Of a stretch of 64,000 nt of DNA, positions 62,595 through 64,000 are shown in pieces. The notes beneath the pieces were generated by a model, which saw only the letters and a list, made by a program, of their open reading frames with translations, did no database searches and had not been told where the DNA came from. The DNA is from CBDCVY01 sp965223245 (GTDB taxonomy: Bacteria > Nitrospinota > Nitrospinia > Nitrospinales > Nitrospinaceae), in the NCBI GenBank assembly GCA_965223245.1, contig CBDCVY010000013.1, positions 3,844,001 to 3,908,000 of the forward strand, read 5' to 3'. The first letter of the stretch is position 1. Every line of letters starts with the position of its first letter. The position numbers were made by a program, and so were the translations under genes.

Positions 62595-63995
62595 ATGATA
62601 GTTGTACCTGAAAATATTTGCGCAGAAATACAAGATTCTCTCATTCAATCGGGCCTTTATTCTTTAAAGCAAAATGAAACCGTTAAGAATTGGCGAATAG
62701 CAGCAGAACCTTACAAAGTTTCCTCTCAAGATTTAGAATCTTTTAAAGAGTTAGGGGGGACTCTATTAGAATTTTATTCAGCGCTAAATAGTTTGTACCT
62801 GGAGAGCTTTAAGGGGAAGGCTCCGTGGTGGGTAGCAGATTACTTGGATCAGGGAAAACCATCAGACTTAATTGAATATTCCAGGATGAAAAAATTTAAG
62901 AATATTTTACCCGGAATAATTCGACCTGATATCATTGTTAAGGATAATGGATTTGCTGTTACAGAACTGGATTCCGTTCCCGGTGGCTTTGGGTTAACGG
63001 CTCATCTAATGAATGCTTATTCCAATAACGGATGGGAATTGTGTGGTAGTGATAAAGGTATCGTAGAATCATTTTTTAAAATGTTGGAAGATTCTTCAAA
63101 GGTATCCAATCCCACGGTTGCTATTATAGTTTCCGATGAGGCTGTGGACTATCTTGCGGAAATGCAATTTTTAAGTAGCGAGTTAAGAAAAAAAGAACGC
63201 CAGGTTTACACAGTGCATCCTAGACAAGTTATATTCTCTGAAGAAGGATTGTTTATTGAGAATGAGGGAGAAAAAATTTCCATCGATGTTGTTTATCGAT
63301 TTTTTGAATTATTTGATCTAAAAAATATTCCTAAATCTGAATTGCTAATTTACAGCAATAAAAAAGGTAAAATAAGTACCACACCCCCATATAAGCCATA
63401 TTTAGAAGAAAAGTTGAATTTTGCCTTGTTCCATCATCCCGCGCTGCGAGTTTGGTGGGAAAAACACCTTAAATCTGAAACTTTTGAGAATTTAAATCAT
63501 CTAATTCCCAAAAGTTGGATTCTGGATAATCACCCATTGCCTCCTCACGGAGTGATTCCTAACTTGAAATTAAGGAACAGGGCGGTCCAGGATTGGGCAG
63601 AGTTAAGTACTCTAACTCAAAAAGAACGTGAACTGGTTATCAAACCATCGGGATTTTCTCCAGAATCTTGGGGAAGTCGAGGGGTAACCGTAGGCCACGA
63701 TGTTTCAAGTGAAGTCTGGCAAGAAACATTAAGAAAAAGTTTAGAACGATTTGAAAAGCAGCCTTATATTTTGCAGGAATTTCATAAGGGAAAAAAAGTT
63801 CAAATGAGTTATTGGGATCCACAAACAGATACAATGGCAGAAATGCAGGGTAGAGTAAGGCTCACTCCTTATTACTTTATTGTTAACCAAGAGGCCCAAT
63901 TAGGCGGAATTTTAGCGACCATTTGCCCACAGGATAAAAAGAAAATCCATGGAATGGTTGATGCGATAATGGTGCCTTGCGCGGTCGAAAATTAA
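62595..63995 (+). CDS. hypothetical protein, possible ATP-grasp fold
   Basis: A 466-residue cytosolic protein. The region IIRPDIIVKDNGFAVTELDSVPGGFGLTAHL resembles the acceptor or N-terminal part of glutathionylspermidine-synthase and ATP-grasp-like proteins, and ELVIKPSGFSPESWGSRGVTVG looks like an ATP-grasp lysine and glycine-rich loop, followed by YILQEFHKGKKVQMSYWD. A ligase joining a carboxylate to an amine or thiol is a possible function, but this is not secure. It ends 5 bases before the window edge; the downstream neighbour is not visible. Confidence 0.65.
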   Translation: MIVVPENICAEIQDSLIQSGLYSLKQNETVKNWRIAAEPYKVSSQDLESFKELGGTLLEFYSALNSLYLESFKGKAPWWVADYLDQGKPSDLIEYSRMKKFKNILPGIIRPDIIVKDNGFAVTELDSVPGGFGLTAHLMNAYSNNGWELCGSDKGIVESFFKMLEDSSKVSNPTVAIIVSDEAVDYLAEMQFLSSELRKKERQVYTVHPRQVIFSEEGLFIENEGEKISIDVVYRFFELFDLKNIPKSELLIYSNKKGKISTTPPYKPYLEEKLNFALFHHPALRVWWEKHLKSETFENLNHLIPKSWILDNHPLPPHGVIPNLKLRNRAVQDWAELSTLTQKERELVIKPSGFSPESWGSRGVTVGHDVSSEVWQETLRKSLERFEKQPYILQEFHKGKKVQMSYWDPQTDTMAEMQGRVRLTPYYFIVNQEAQLGGILATICPQDKKKIHGMVDAIMVPCAVEN

Positions 63996-64000
63996 AAATC

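Overview
The window reads as chromosomal DNA of an AT-rich, Gram-negative (diderm) bacterium. Several predicted lipoproteins, an MlaC-type lipid carrier, an SGNH/TesA-type esterase with a YbbA/YbbP-type ABC pair and many Sec signal peptides imply an outer membrane and periplasm. TGA is a normal stop codon (lexA and dinB end with it). The gene mix (CarH-type B12 regulator, LexA-DinB, PstSCAB-PhoU with large periplasmic insertions, a cytochrome P460, many TPR proteins) would suit a marine or aquatic lineage such as Nitrospinota or a deltaproteobacterial relative. That placement is an inference; no rRNA or other decisive marker is present. I saw no phage, insertion sequence, CRISPR array or integrase.

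Layout. 1-2.8 kb: a likely C-terminus at the left edge, a terminator, a CarH-like B12/light regulator overlapping a secreted thiol peroxidase, then lexA. 2.8-5.6 kb: dinB, then a class V aminotransferase with an in-frame TGA at codon 26, and a small ORF. 6-9.1 kb: MlaC, a GHMP sugar kinase and envelope proteins. 9.1-12.1 kb (minus): a four-gene pepA operon. 12.3-20.5 kb: large TPR protein, Vgb-type beta-propeller, TPR protein, cold-shock protein, a 55-residue small gene, a very basic secreted protein and a DUF6279-like lipoprotein. 20.6-27.9 kb (minus): a redox and Fe-S array of lipoprotein, FGE-like/CcdA fusion, TlpA thioredoxin, Nfu, 2[4Fe-4S] ferredoxin, JAMM peptidase, [2Fe-2S] ferredoxin, Cys-rich protein, MreB and a GAF/degenerate-GGDEF protein. 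28.2-28.6 kb: tRNA-Val and tRNA-Asp with a near-consensus promoter and a terminator. 28.7-43.5 kb: a loose collection including TetR/YHS, cytochrome P460, M28 peptidase, aquaporin, a YiiX-like hydrolase with a lipoprotein, zinc-ribbon/HEAGH membrane protein, REC and REC-HDOD proteins, CPBP protease, exported pyrophosphatase, methyltransferase and a HERAH metalloprotease. 43.6-52.9 kb: complete phoBR-pstSCAB-phoU phosphate regulon. 52.9-64 kb: DUF1566 and Rieske proteins, YbbP/YbbA divergent from tesA, a TrpD-like protein divergent from a radical SAM enzyme and a CDP-alcohol phosphatidyltransferase, a Lon-N protein and a possible ATP-grasp protein.

How the genes may work together. The best-defined module is phosphate acquisition: PhoBR control of PstSCAB-PhoU with 7-4-7 direct repeats upstream, and an exported pyrophosphatase 2 kb away that could release the phosphate imported. 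The most unusual module is the 20.6-23.9 kb thiol-redox set, where a formylglycine-generating-enzyme-like fold lacking the usual catalytic cysteines is fused to a CcdA electron conduit and sits beside a TlpA thioredoxin. The CarH-peroxidase pair suggests light or B12 control of a periplasmic oxidant defence.
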